Shown one piece after another: positions 33,018-41,925 of a stretch of 64,000 bases of DNA. Source of the DNA: Pedobacter sp. BAL39 (lineage in GTDB: Bacteria > Bacteroidota > Bacteroidia > Sphingobacteriales > Sphingobacteriaceae); assembly GCF_000170795.1 (NCBI RefSeq), contig NZ_ABCM01000007.1, positions 1 through 64,000 on the forward strand, in the 5' to 3' direction. The notes under the pieces are model-generated. The model was given only the letters and a program-made list of their open reading frames with translations. It was not told the DNA's origin and made no database searches. How positions within the stretch are numbered: the stretch's first letter is position 1; each line of letters opens with the position of its first letter. The translations under genes were made by a program, and so were the position numbers.

Positions 33018-35843
33018 TTATTTGTTGAGGTCAAATTTAAGACCAAGGTTAAACTTGCTGCGGTAGTATTCCATTTGCATAGTTTGGGAAGCAACTCCCT
33101 GGTAGTAACGCAGCGGCTGGTTGGTTAAGTTATTGGCTTCACCGAAGATGCGCCATGATTTTGCGATCACGTAGGAGGCGTTGGCATCCAGGAATACCTG
33201 TTTGTCGTAGAAGCGGTCTTCAAAGTCGTTGCCACCAAGCTCATCGATGTAGTCGGCAGTATAGTTCAGTGACAGTCGCGCAGAGAACTTTTTGTTTTCC
33301 CATGATAAAGAAGCATTGAACATATGCGGGGCAGTGCCTGGTAGAGCGATGCCACTTCTCATTTCACCATCTTCATTGAAAATACCGCTGGCTTTAGACT
33401 TTGTATAGGTATAGTTGGCATACACGCCGAATCCCTGAAGGAATTTTCCAGGCAGGAAGTCCAGCTGGCGTTGCATCGCAACTTCGAAACCATAAACTTT
33501 TACGGCTTCCCCATTTCTGGCTTGTGTAAGCGTCCAGCTTTCACCTGCAGGCACCGGGTTGCCAAGGTCAGGGAACTGCTCCGCAAATTTGGCAGTGGTC
33601 AGGTTTTCATCTCTGAACTGATAGATGAAGTTGTTGATTTTTTTATAAAACAAGCCTCCAGAGATAATCCCTACAGATTTAAAATAGTATTCGCCCATGA
33701 GGTCATAGTTCCATGCATAAGAAGCTTTAAGGTCTGGATTTCCGGCAGAGATTTCACTGTCGTCCATCACAGTATTTACGAAAGGGGTAAGGGTGTAGTA
33801 GTTAGGACGTGCCAGTGCTGTTGTGGCGGCAGCTCTGATGACCATATTTTCTAATGGAACATATTTGAAGGTTAGCCCCGGCAATACATTGAGGTAGCTG
33901 TTTTCAATTCTCCTTGTACCCTCCAGTTCAGACTCATCCTGAATCAGGTTGCCTTCATATTTTATCTTTGTGTTCTCAAGGCGCATACCAGCGATCATTG
34001 ACAGTTGCGTGCTGAAGTCCTGGTCCCATCTCAGGTATCCTGCGGTGATGGTTTCTTTGGCGTTATAATTCGCAGCAAGATATTCTTTTGCTACATCTTC
34101 CGCTTCAAATAAGCTGGTATTGGACAGCTGCAGTCCACCAAGATATTGCTTGCTTGCAAAAGTACCTGGTTGATATTTTTGATCGGGCTGCCAGTTGTTG
34201 CTACCCCAGAACTGCTGATTGGTTTGTGAAAGGTTGTCCAAGTCTCCGTTCAGCGGGCTGTATTCGGTGAAGGTATTGTTTCTGTCTTTGTTTTTCAACC
34301 TCAACCGAGCACCAAAGCGAAGACGCCCTTTTTGATTGGCGAAAGCGGACAGGGGAACGCGGAAGTCTAGTCTTGCACCAAACTCATCCTCCTGGGTCTT
34401 GTCGGTGTTTTCGGTGATCTCATCCAGCTCGTAGTCGTTCAGGGCTGTCGCCATAACCGGATTTACAAAAGGGTAACGTGAGGGTCCGAAATCGGAATTA
34501 AAGGTCACATCCGAAGCTTCATAAGAGATGTATCTTTCATTCGGGCGGTATTCACTTGCCCTGGCATAGTTCAGGGACCAGTGGAAATCCAATTTTGAAC
34601 CGAACACATGCTCTCCGTTTAAAGAATAGTTTTGTACTTTTTGTTCTTCCAGTCGTGCATTATCGACCCTGTTGTTGTTGATGCCACCTTTCGTCTGGCG
34701 GTTAATGGCACCTGTATATCCTGTGATGTTATCGTTGACATCGTAAACAGGCTCCAGGTCTTTGATCTGGAAGCGATACCTGTTTTCCTTGTCATCACGC
34801 CAGTTGTACATGGCATTGAAGCTGATGTTGTTTTTCTCATTGAATTTGTAATCCAATGCAGCAGCAGCACTTCTGCGGATACGTTTGATGTCGTACTTGC
34901 GGATGTCCTGTTCCTCAATAAAGGTATTGCCGAAGTCGTCTTTTTTCCATACTGCTTCAACGTTGTCTGAGCCATAGTTATTGTGGTTGAAAGATCCGCT
35001 GAGCACCATGCCGAACTTGTTGTCGAAGAAGCGGTTTCCATACACGAAACTACCATTGTATAATGGCTTTTCACGTATAGGCGCATATCCGCCGGAGATG
35101 GTTGCAGAGATTCGTTCGCCGTTAGGAGTGGCCCTGGTGATGAGGTTTACCGATCCGCCGATGGCGTCAGCGTCCATATCAGGAGTTAATGTTTTGCTCA
35201 CCTCAATGGTCTGGATCATATCAGAAGGGATCAGGTCCATTTGCACCCGTCGGTTGTCACCCTCAGCAGAAGGAATGCGGTCGCCGTTAATGGTAACGGA
35301 GTTCAGCTCCGGAGCAAGACCACGGATGATGATGTTCCTGGCTTCGCCCTGATCGTTTTGCATGGTGATTCCTGGAATGCGTTTTACGGCATCACCGATA
35401 TTGGCATCAGGAAACCTGCCCACCTGGTCTGCAGAAACGATGTTGGAGACATTCATTTTGTTTTTCTGAATATTAAGGGCTTTTGCCTGACCACGCAGGC
35501 GGTCGCCCATGATGACGACTTCCTTACCAACGATGGCTGCTTCTTCCATACCTACATTAACGGTGACCACCCTCTCCCGGGTCATAGTCACTTCAGTGGT
35601 GAAGATGTTGTATCCGATATAGGTGACCGTTAATTTGTAGGTCCCCTGCGGTACATTTAAAAACTGGAACTTTCCATACGTATCCGAAACGGTATGGATA
35701 TTTCCCGGAGTCAGGTTTAATACGGCGCCCGGCAGGGAGAGCTTTTGCTGGTCTGTGACCTGCCCGGTCAGCAGTCCGCTTTGAGCAAATGTCATTGTCG
35801 ACAGGCATGTCATAATGATCGCGAACAGTAGAATTTTCTTCAT
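33018..35843 (-). CDS. TonB-dependent outer-membrane receptor with N-terminal carboxypeptidase-regulatory-like domain
   Basis: This 941-residue receptor has a signal peptide (about 1-20), a beta-sandwich CarboxypepD_reg-like domain (GLLTGQVTDQQKLSLPGAVL..., about 22-110), a plug domain (GDAVKRIPGITMQNDQG, RGLAPELNSVTINGDRIP, DMDADAIGGSVNLITR) and a 22-strand barrel ending GLKFDLNK. It is full length. This class usually pairs with phytase genes in this phylum, as here. A TPR/HTH regulator lies upstream on the same strand after a 358-base gap. There is no SusD partner. Its uptake substrate is inferred to be phytate or an inositol phosphate. Confidence 0.93.
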   Translation of the reverse strand: MKKILLFAIIMTCLSTMTFAQSGLLTGQVTDQQKLSLPGAVLNLTPGNIHTVSDTYGKFQFLNVPQGTYKLTVTYIGYNIFTTEVTMTRERVVTVNVGMEEAAIVGKEVVIMGDRLRGQAKALNIQKNKMNVSNIVSADQVGRFPDANIGDAVKRIPGITMQNDQGEARNIIIRGLAPELNSVTINGDRIPSAEGDNRRVQMDLIPSDMIQTIEVSKTLTPDMDADAIGGSVNLITRATPNGERISATISGGYAPIREKPLYNGSFVYGNRFFDNKFGMVLSGSFNHNNYGSDNVEAVWKKDDFGNTFIEEQDIRKYDIKRIRRSAAAALDYKFNEKNNISFNAMYNWRDDKENRYRFQIKDLEPVYDVNDNITGYTGAINRQTKGGINNNRVDNARLEEQKVQNYSLNGEHVFGSKLDFHWSLNYARASEYRPNERYISYEASDVTFNSDFGPSRYPFVNPVMATALNDYELDEITENTDKTQEDEFGARLDFRVPLSAFANQKGRLRFGARLRLKNKDRNNTFTEYSPLNGDLDNLSQTNQQFWGSNNWQPDQKYQPGTFASKQYLGGLQLSNTSLFEAEDVAKEYLAANYNAKETITAGYLRWDQDFSTQLSMIAGMRLENTKIKYEGNLIQDESELEGTRRIENSYLNVLPGLTFKYVPLENMVIRAAATTALARPNYYTLTPFVNTVMDDSEISAGNPDLKASYAWNYDLMGEYYFKSVGIISGGLFYKKINNFIYQFRDENLTTAKFAEQFPDLGNPVPAGESWTLTQARNGEAVKVYGFEVAMQRQLDFLPGKFLQGFGVYANYTYTKSKASGIFNEDGEMRSGIALPGTAPHMFNASLSWENKKFSARLSLNYTADYIDELGGNDFEDRFYDKQVFLDANASYVIAKSWRIFGEANNLTNQPLRYYQGVASQTMQMEYYRSKFNLGLKFDLNK

Positions 35844-36201
35844 GAACAGTTTTGTTAAGTATTCGTTTTTTGATTACTGCCGCAAGTTGTGACAGATTCT
35901 GTTGCCAGTCAAATATTCGCTGTTACATGAAGTAAACATCGGCAATTTTCGCGTATACAAAAAGTGTATGCTATTTTGTAAGTGTCTTTTATTCAACGGT
36001 TTGTTTGTGTTAAAACATCCGTTATCTAATTGTTAAGGCCATATTTATTAAATGTTAAGTATATTTTGCCGCTGCTTTTTGGCTTCTTTGGAACACGCTT
36101 CCGTAGGGTCAGTATTGGAGCAATGTCTGATGATGTTGATCAGATGGCATAAAATGCTGTCTATGAGCTATCATTAGCAGAAGTAGCTGACAGTTGAGTT
36201 G
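35844..36201. other. Gene-free control region upstream of the receptor-phytase operon
   Basis: No gene is seen. It holds a 7-bp inverted repeat TACAAAA / TTTTGTA with 11 bases between (35956-35980), about 110 bases before the receptor ATG. This could be an operator. I found no clear TTTG / TAnnTTTG pair on the minus strand and no good terminator for the upstream regulator gene. Confidence 0.4.
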
Positions 36202-37851
36202 TTATATTGATTGCAGAAATGAAACGAGGTTTTCACCCTGGTCGAGGTTAAGCTTTTTGCGCAGCCGGTATCTGGCAATGCGAAGGCTGTCCTGAGAGAT
36301 GGCCAGCATGGCGGCCATGTCGTTAGAATCCATGTTCATTTTAAGCAGTGAGATGAGTCTGAGGTCTGTAGCCGTAAGGCCGGGAAACTGCCTGTTCAGG
36401 TTATCAAAGAAGGAGTGGTGTATCTGTTCGAAGAGCTGGCGGAATTCTGTCCAGTAGTTGTCGTTGTTGAAATTCTGATTGATCTGCTGGATAACCTGGC
36501 GAAACTGTTTTTTCTGGTCTCTTTTATCGTCTTTAGCCATCTCCTCCAACTGGCTTTTGAGGCTTTCCAGCAATTGATTTTTCCGGATGACATGCAGTAC
36601 CTGTGTTGTCAGTTCTTTAGATTTCAGTTCTATGTCTGACTTGAGCTGGGTCTCTTCCATTTCTTTATTCTTCAGATCTGCTTCCATCAGTTTCCGCTGG
36701 GTTTCGAAGATCTCAAACTGCTGTTTGCTGTATTGCCTTTCAGCACTGAGTTTGATGCGCTGGCGGCTAGTGAGCAGGAATACCGATAGCAACAGCAGGA
36801 TGATGACAAGAACAGTCGCAATGGTGATGATGACGTTCATCTTTTTTTCATTCTGAAGCGTCCGGATTTCATTGTTTTTCTTTTCAAGATCATTCAGGGC
36901 CTGCAGGAAAGCCATTTGTTTGTTGCCTTCAATAGAATATATTTTGAGCAGGTAGGAGCGGGACAGCTCTGCATATTTATAGGCGCTGTCGTTGTTGTTT
37001 TTGAGGTTGTAGGACTTTGCGATGTCCCGGTATGCAGAGTTGATCTGGTACATCTCATTGAACTTTTTCGACAGTGCCAGTGCCTTAAAATAATAACTAA
37101 TGGCTTTTTCGAGCTGCGCAGTTTTCCGGTAAATGTCCCCAATGTTGTTGATGACTTCAATGGAGGGGACCACCTGGCCGCTTTTCTGATAGATATCCAG
37201 TGCCGACTGGAAATAGGACATGGCTTTGTCGTAGGTAGCCAGGTCTTCATGGATGCTGCCCAGGTTCTCGAAGGTCCTGGCCATTCCCGATCTGTCGTTG
37301 ATGGCGATGTAGACTTTCAGCGCCTGTTGCTGGTAGCTGAACGCCTCCTTATACTTTTGCTTTTTTTCCAGGAGGTGTCCGAGTTTTCCTAATGTGGCGG
37401 CAATGCCTTGCTGGTTGTTCCTCTTTTTGAAAAGATGCATGGCAGTGTTGAAACTCTGTTTAGATTTTAAGGTATCCCTGTTGTAGAAATAAAGCGTTCC
37501 CAGACTCAAAAAGTTGTCGGCAAGCAGGTCATCCCGTTTGATCTTTTCGAACATCGCCCGTGCATCAAGAAGATATTCCAATGCACGACCATAGTGACCC
37601 AGGTGGAAGCAGATCTCTCCCATTTTTCGGAGAGCACTGCCCTGCTCGTCCAGGTTGCCAGCATTTGCGGCTTTTATACTTTGCTTTTTCAGCTGCAGAA
37701 ATACTGAGTCAGGGCGGCCGAAATGGTAGGTGTCATATAAGCCGTTGTCATTATCATCATCCAGATACTGACCGCGACAAGGCTCGGAAAATACGGTCAT
37801 GCAAAGCAGGAAATTTAACAGTACAAAAATCGTGATGCGGTCTGGTCTCAT
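36202..37851 (-). CDS. TPR-sensor transcriptional regulator with membrane segment and LuxR-like HTH
   Basis: The protein has 549 residues: a signal-like N-terminus (1-28), about six TPR repeats (about 50-300; ALEYLLDARAMFEKIKRDDLLADNFLSLG and similar), one membrane helix (339-361), a long coiled coil (about 365-440) and a C-terminal helix-turn-helix (TATDLRLISLLKMNMDSNDMAAMLAISQDSLRIARYRLRKKLNL). This one-component layout, TPRs outside and DNA-binding inside, is common in Bacteroidota. It lies just upstream of the receptor-phytase operon on the same strand and may control it, which is inference. Confidence 0.87.
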   Translation of the reverse strand: MRPDRITIFVLLNFLLCMTVFSEPCRGQYLDDDNDNGLYDTYHFGRPDSVFLQLKKQSIKAANAGNLDEQGSALRKMGEICFHLGHYGRALEYLLDARAMFEKIKRDDLLADNFLSLGTLYFYNRDTLKSKQSFNTAMHLFKKRNNQQGIAATLGKLGHLLEKKQKYKEAFSYQQQALKVYIAINDRSGMARTFENLGSIHEDLATYDKAMSYFQSALDIYQKSGQVVPSIEVINNIGDIYRKTAQLEKAISYYFKALALSKKFNEMYQINSAYRDIAKSYNLKNNNDSAYKYAELSRSYLLKIYSIEGNKQMAFLQALNDLEKKNNEIRTLQNEKKMNVIITIATVLVIILLLLSVFLLTSRQRIKLSAERQYSKQQFEIFETQRKLMEADLKNKEMEETQLKSDIELKSKELTTQVLHVIRKNQLLESLKSQLEEMAKDDKRDQKKQFRQVIQQINQNFNNDNYWTEFRQLFEQIHHSFFDNLNRQFPGLTATDLRLISLLKMNMDSNDMAAMLAISQDSLRIARYRLRKKLNLDQGENLVSFLQSI

Positions 37852-37971
37852 ATCCCTTTATGGCTTGCGGTGTGCTGCAAATGGTTTGTCAGCCACAAAG
37901 TAATGACCTTAATGTTAATTTATCGTTAAGTTAAGGGAGGTTTAACAAAAGATGGGTGCCAAAGGCTGCCC

Positions 37972-38751
37972 TTAGCCGAATGAATCGATCTGTTTTTCGG
38001 TCAGATATTTCCAATATCGTTTAGGCACATGCTGTGTATGGAGCTTTGTGTTTTTGCGTGCAACAATATTCGTGCTCTTAAAATAGTCCTTCCATAATAC
38101 GGCGTAAAGCTGTTCTTTGCTGGCCTGAGCGTTTATAGGAATCTTTTGCAGTCTCTTTTGTGTTTCAAAATCAAGATGGACTTCCTCCACAGACACTTCA
38201 TCATAAAACAGGCCGTAATTTCTGTTGATGTCGTAGATCAGCCAACGCTGACTGGCGTAACGGTCCTTAAAATGTTTCATGATGAGGGGCAGTACATTAA
38301 AGTCCGGATCAATCCCGCAATAAAATAAACCATCCTGACTTTCCTGAAATCGGATGAAAGCTTCCATTCGATGTTTCTCACGTTCCACCTTTCTGGCCAT
38401 CTGGGCAATCAGCAGCACGTGTTCATTCCCATAGTTGTCTTCCGCTCCGGCCGGATGTGTGAAGAGGTAATGGCAAAATTCGTACAGGCTGGTATATGCG
38501 TCCGGCCGCTCAGAGAGGAAACAGCAATAAAATTTTCTTATCCAGGCGGGGGACAGCTTTTTTTGAAGGGCCGACCACACCCTTCCTGCCTTTTTACTGT
38601 CGTTGTGGATCTGCATAGATTCCGTAAAGGCATCAGGCTGATGGTGTTGCAAAAGCTCAACTTTTACCTGTTTGGCTTTTCGTTCGAAAGATTCAAATAC
38701 CGCACAAAGCAGTCCCTCCATGCTACCGTCAAAAAGGTAAGTGATCCTCAT
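37972..38751 (-). CDS. TIGR03915/DUF4130-family putative DNA-repair protein
   Basis: The product has 259 residues from the ATG at 38751 (a GTG at 38757 would add two). The pattern DGSMEGLLCAVFESFERKAKQ, AWIRKFYCCFLSERPDAYTSLYEFCHYLF, FIRFQESQDGLFYCGIDPDFNVLPLIMKHFKDRYASQRWLIYD and PKRYWKYLTEKQ matches the DUF4130 family found beside a radical-SAM partner. It ends the two-gene unit, 12 bases after its partner gene. Naming as DNA repair rests on this pairing. No enzymatic motif is certain. Confidence 0.87.
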   Translation of the reverse strand: MRITYLFDGSMEGLLCAVFESFERKAKQVKVELLQHHQPDAFTESMQIHNDSKKAGRVWSALQKKLSPAWIRKFYCCFLSERPDAYTSLYEFCHYLFTHPAGAEDNYGNEHVLLIAQMARKVEREKHRMEAFIRFQESQDGLFYCGIDPDFNVLPLIMKHFKDRYASQRWLIYDINRNYGLFYDEVSVEEVHLDFETQKRLQKIPINAQASKEQLYAVLWKDYFKSTNIVARKNTKLHTQHVPKRYWKYLTEKQIDSFG

Positions 38752-38763
38752 AAACACCTATAT

Positions 38764-40020
38764 TTAGAATAAGATGAGTTGACTAGTATCATTTTTAAGA
38801 TACTTACTCTGACTCTCCGCGAGTATAAAGGATTTGATTTGCGTGCTCTGGTACTCTTTCAGCTGATAAGGGCTGTCGGCACATTTGATGAAATGTTTTG
38901 CCCTGTTGTAGGCAACGCCTATCTTTTGGAGCTGATCTATTCGCAATTTACCATATTGACGGGCTTGTACGATCTTTTTTGCGGAGTTGATGCCAATGCC
39001 CGGAACCCTCATGATCATCTTATAGGATGCCACGTTAATGTCTACAGGAAAAAACTGCAGGTTACGCAGTGCCCAGCTGAGCTTCGGGTCAATATCGATA
39101 TCAAGGTGGGGATTGGCATCATTGAGTAGCTCATTCACATGAAACCCATAAAAGCGCATTAGCCAGTCGGTTTGGTACAGTCTGTTTTCACGGATCAGCG
39201 GCGGTTGGCTACCGATAATAGGCAGCCTGTTGTCGTTGCTGATCGGCACATAACCCGAATAATACACCCTTCGTAACCCGAAGTTTCTGTAAAATTCATT
39301 TGCCGTATGCATAATTTCTTTGTCCGTTTCCGGCGTGGCACCAATAACCATCTGTGTACTTTGGCCGGCAGGAACAAACTTGGGGACGCTTTTTATCAGT
39401 TTTTTCTCTTCTTTAAACTGTATGATCTGCCGCTGTACATAAGCCAGGGGCTGGATTACTTCCTTATGGCTTTTTTCTGGCGCAAGGAGCTTCAGTCCAC
39501 TTTCTGTGGGCATCTCGAGGTTGATGCTCATACGGTCTGCATACATACCGGCTTCTCGGATGAGCTCTTCACTGGCACCGGGAATAGTTTTTAAATGGAT
39601 ATATCCATTGTACCGTTCCTCCAGGCGAAGTTTCTTCACCACCTTCAACAGGCGCTCCATAGTGAAATCTGCATTTTTGAAGATGCCCGAACTGAGAAAT
39701 AATCCTTCTATGTAATTACGGCGATAAAAGTTCATCGTCAGCTCCACCACCTCTTCAACAGTAAAGGCTGCCCTTTCAATATCGTTACTTTTCCTAGAAA
39801 CGCAATAGGCACAGTCGAAAATACAATGGTTGGTGAGCAGGATCTTCAGCAGTGAGACGCAACGGCCATCTTCAGTATAGGTATGGCAGATGCCTGAAGT
39901 ATGGCCATTGCCCAATCCTCCTTTTTCATTTTTACGGTTACTGCCGCTGGAAGAGCAGGAAACATCGTATTTGGCCGCATCGGCCAGGATGCTGAGTTTT
40001 TCCCGGATTCGTTCTGACAT
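38764..40020 (-). CDS. Putative DNA modification/repair radical SAM protein
   Basis: This 418-residue protein carries the radical-SAM cysteine triad CIFDCAYC (CxxxCxxC: after LLTNHCIFDCAYCVSRKSNDIERAAF), the EVVELTMNFYRRNYIEGLFLSSG segment and, at the C-terminus, helix-hairpin-helix turns (MIMRVPGIGINSAKKIVQARQYGKL) that bind DNA backbone. It matches the family TIGR03916, always linked to TIGR03915/DUF4130. The start is the ATG at 40020; a TTG at 40041 would add seven residues. On the minus strand a TATATTTG box at 40046-40039 lies just upstream. Confidence 0.9.
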   Translation of the reverse strand: MSERIREKLSILADAAKYDVSCSSSGSNRKNEKGGLGNGHTSGICHTYTEDGRCVSLLKILLTNHCIFDCAYCVSRKSNDIERAAFTVEEVVELTMNFYRRNYIEGLFLSSGIFKNADFTMERLLKVVKKLRLEERYNGYIHLKTIPGASEELIREAGMYADRMSINLEMPTESGLKLLAPEKSHKEVIQPLAYVQRQIIQFKEEKKLIKSVPKFVPAGQSTQMVIGATPETDKEIMHTANEFYRNFGLRRVYYSGYVPISNDNRLPIIGSQPPLIRENRLYQTDWLMRFYGFHVNELLNDANPHLDIDIDPKLSWALRNLQFFPVDINVASYKMIMRVPGIGINSAKKIVQARQYGKLRIDQLQKIGVAYNRAKHFIKCADSPYQLKEYQSTQIKSFILAESQSKYLKNDTSQLILF

Positions 40021-40282
40021 ATAATTGGTGTTTACTAACAAATATAGTATTATAAACTATTAAAATTAGTAATATTCTAAAATGGAATGCATTAGTTCGT
40101 CAACTTGATTAGATTTAAGTTTAGCCATGGAGGGTGTTAAAGACGCAATTGGAGGTCGTTTTCTATTGATGTGTAAAAATAAGCGCTGACATAATTATTT
40201 TGTTTTTGTTATGTTTGCTGAATAAAAGGTTAGAAGTACTATCCGGAAGAAAGAATAAATTAGAATTAAAATATAAACGTTT

Positions 40283-41473
40283 ATGATTATTGAGCCTAAA
40301 ATACGCGGTTTTATATGTCTTACGGCGCATCCTGAAGGATGTGCTCAGAATGTGTTGAACCAGATTAACTATGTAAAATCTAAAGGACCTGTGGCTGGTC
40401 CGAAAAGGGTATTGGTGATCGGTGCCTCTACAGGATTCGGCCTGGCTTCAAGAATTACAAGTGCTTTTGGATCTGAAGCATCGACCATCGGCGTGTATTT
40501 TGAAAAGCCACCAGCACCGGGAAAAACTGCCTCTCCAGGCTGGTACAATACTGCCGCTTTTGAAGAGCGTGCGCATGAGGCGGGATTATATGCAAAAAGC
40601 ATTAACGGCGATGCCTTCTCTAATGAAATCAAGCAGAAAACGATGGACCTGATCAAAGCTGATCTCGGACAAATCGATTTGATCATCTATAGCCTTGCTT
40701 CTCCTAAGAGACTACACCCGGTAACAGGCGTGGTGCATAACTCAGTGTTGAGGCCAATCGGAGATGTATTCACCAATAAAACTGTCGACTTCCATACTGG
40801 TATCGTTTCTGAGGTTTCCATTCAGCCTGCTGCTGGTGATGATATTGAAAATACCGTTGCTGTAATGGGAGGTTCCGACTGGGCGATGTGGATCGATCAG
40901 CTGAAAGCTGCAGGGCTGCTGGCGCCGGGAGCGACTACCGTTGCATATTCTTATATAGGCCCTGCTTTGACGGAGGCAGTATACCGTAAAGGTACTATCG
41001 GTGCTGCGAAAGACCATCTGGAAGCTACTGCATTTACGATCAGTGATACGCTGAAAGATCTTGATGGCAAGGCCTTTGTTTCGGTAAATAAAGCATTGGT
41101 AACTCAGGCCAGCTCAGCGATTCCTGTGATCCCGTTATATATTTCTTTACTGTACAAGGTGATGAAAGAGAAAGGGCTTCATGAAGGATGTATCGAGCAG
41201 ATTCAACGTCTTTTTGCGGATCGCCTTTATACTGGAGCATCAATTCCTGTAGATGAGAAAGGAAGAATCCGTGTAGATGATCTGGAGATGCGCGAAGACG
41301 TACAGGCACATGTTGCTGAGCTTTGGTCGGAAGCAACCACGGAAAGCCTGCCGGTTATCGGTGACCTTGCGGGTTACAAACATGATTTCCTGAACCTTTT
41401 TGGTTTCGATGTGGAAGGCGTGGATTACCAAAAGGAAAGTGACGAAATGGTTCAGATTTCCGGACTGGTATAA
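40283..41473 (+). CDS. fabV: Trans-2-enoyl-ACP/CoA reductase (NADH)
   Basis: This 396-residue protein matches FabV/Ter: GFICLTAHPEGCAQNVLNQI at the start, the NADH site VLVIGASTGFGLASRI, YSLASPKR, and the catalytic Y-x8-K in YRKGTIGAAKDHLE (Tyr234, Lys243). It does the last reduction step of the fatty-acid elongation cycle and is a triclosan-tolerant replacement for FabI. It is cytoplasmic. Upstream a TATGTTTG box at 40210-40217 looks like a -7 element. A 50-bp palindrome after the stop ends the transcript. Confidence 0.95.
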   Translation: MIIEPKIRGFICLTAHPEGCAQNVLNQINYVKSKGPVAGPKRVLVIGASTGFGLASRITSAFGSEASTIGVYFEKPPAPGKTASPGWYNTAAFEERAHEAGLYAKSINGDAFSNEIKQKTMDLIKADLGQIDLIIYSLASPKRLHPVTGVVHNSVLRPIGDVFTNKTVDFHTGIVSEVSIQPAAGDDIENTVAVMGGSDWAMWIDQLKAAGLLAPGATTVAYSYIGPALTEAVYRKGTIGAAKDHLEATAFTISDTLKDLDGKAFVSVNKALVTQASSAIPVIPLYISLLYKVMKEKGLHEGCIEQIQRLFADRLYTGASIPVDEKGRIRVDDLEMREDVQAHVAELWSEATTESLPVIGDLAGYKHDFLNLFGFDVEGVDYQKESDEMVQISGLV

Positions 41474-41481
41474 AAAGCCGG

Positions 41482-41531
41482 AATACATATAAAAAAAGCA
41501 CCTCAATTGAGGTGCTTTTTTTATATGTATT
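41482..41531. terminator. Perfect 50-base palindromic bidirectional terminator
   Basis: The stretch 41482-41531 is fully self-complementary, centred between 41506 and 41507, with core AGCACCTCAATTGAGGTGCT and A7/T7 runs outside. It lies between the fabV stop and the facing receiver gene, and its right side covers the last codons and stop of that receiver. Both genes therefore share one terminator. Confidence 0.93.
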
Positions 41532-41925
41532 TATCAAGAATCTCTTTTAATTCTGCCGGCATAAGTGGCTTTTTTAAGAGTCTGATGACTTGAGGATTTG
41601 CTTCCGCTCTTTGGATGTCACCAAAATCCAATGTAGAAGAAAGTATAGCGACAAGGCATTTGTCGGTGATGTCATTTGATAATCTCTTATAAAACTCGAG
41701 GAATTCAAATCCATCCATCTCCGGCATCTGGATGTCCAGAAGGATGAAGTCGGGCAGGAGCTCTTGTTGATCAACATGATTTTTAAGGTAGAGCAGGCCT
41801 TCTTCACCGGAGTGACAAATGATGATGTCTTCAAATAAGTTTGATAACGTAATGATTTTGGAGTTGATTTTCAGGTCTACTTCATTGTCATCAATTAACA
41901 TGACTTTTTTAGGCTTGGTTGACAT
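41521..41925 (-). CDS. Single-domain response regulator (receiver only)
   Basis: This 134-residue receiver has VMLIDDNEVD near the start, phospho-acceptor Asp64 (FILLDIQMPEMDG), the switch Ser/Thr in AILSSTLD and Lys in LLKKPLMPAEL. No output domain is attached. The ATG at 41925 was chosen; the longer frame is out of place inside the upstream gene. It overlaps the receiver-kinase gene by 17 bases and is last in the five-gene operon. It probably takes phosphate from one of the two upstream kinases. Confidence 0.9.
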   Translation of the reverse strand: MSTKPKKVMLIDDNEVDLKINSKIITLSNLFEDIIICHSGEEGLLYLKNHVDQQELLPDFILLDIQMPEMDGFEFLEFYKRLSNDITDKCLVAILSSTLDFGDIQRAEANPQVIRLLKKPLMPAELKEILDKYI

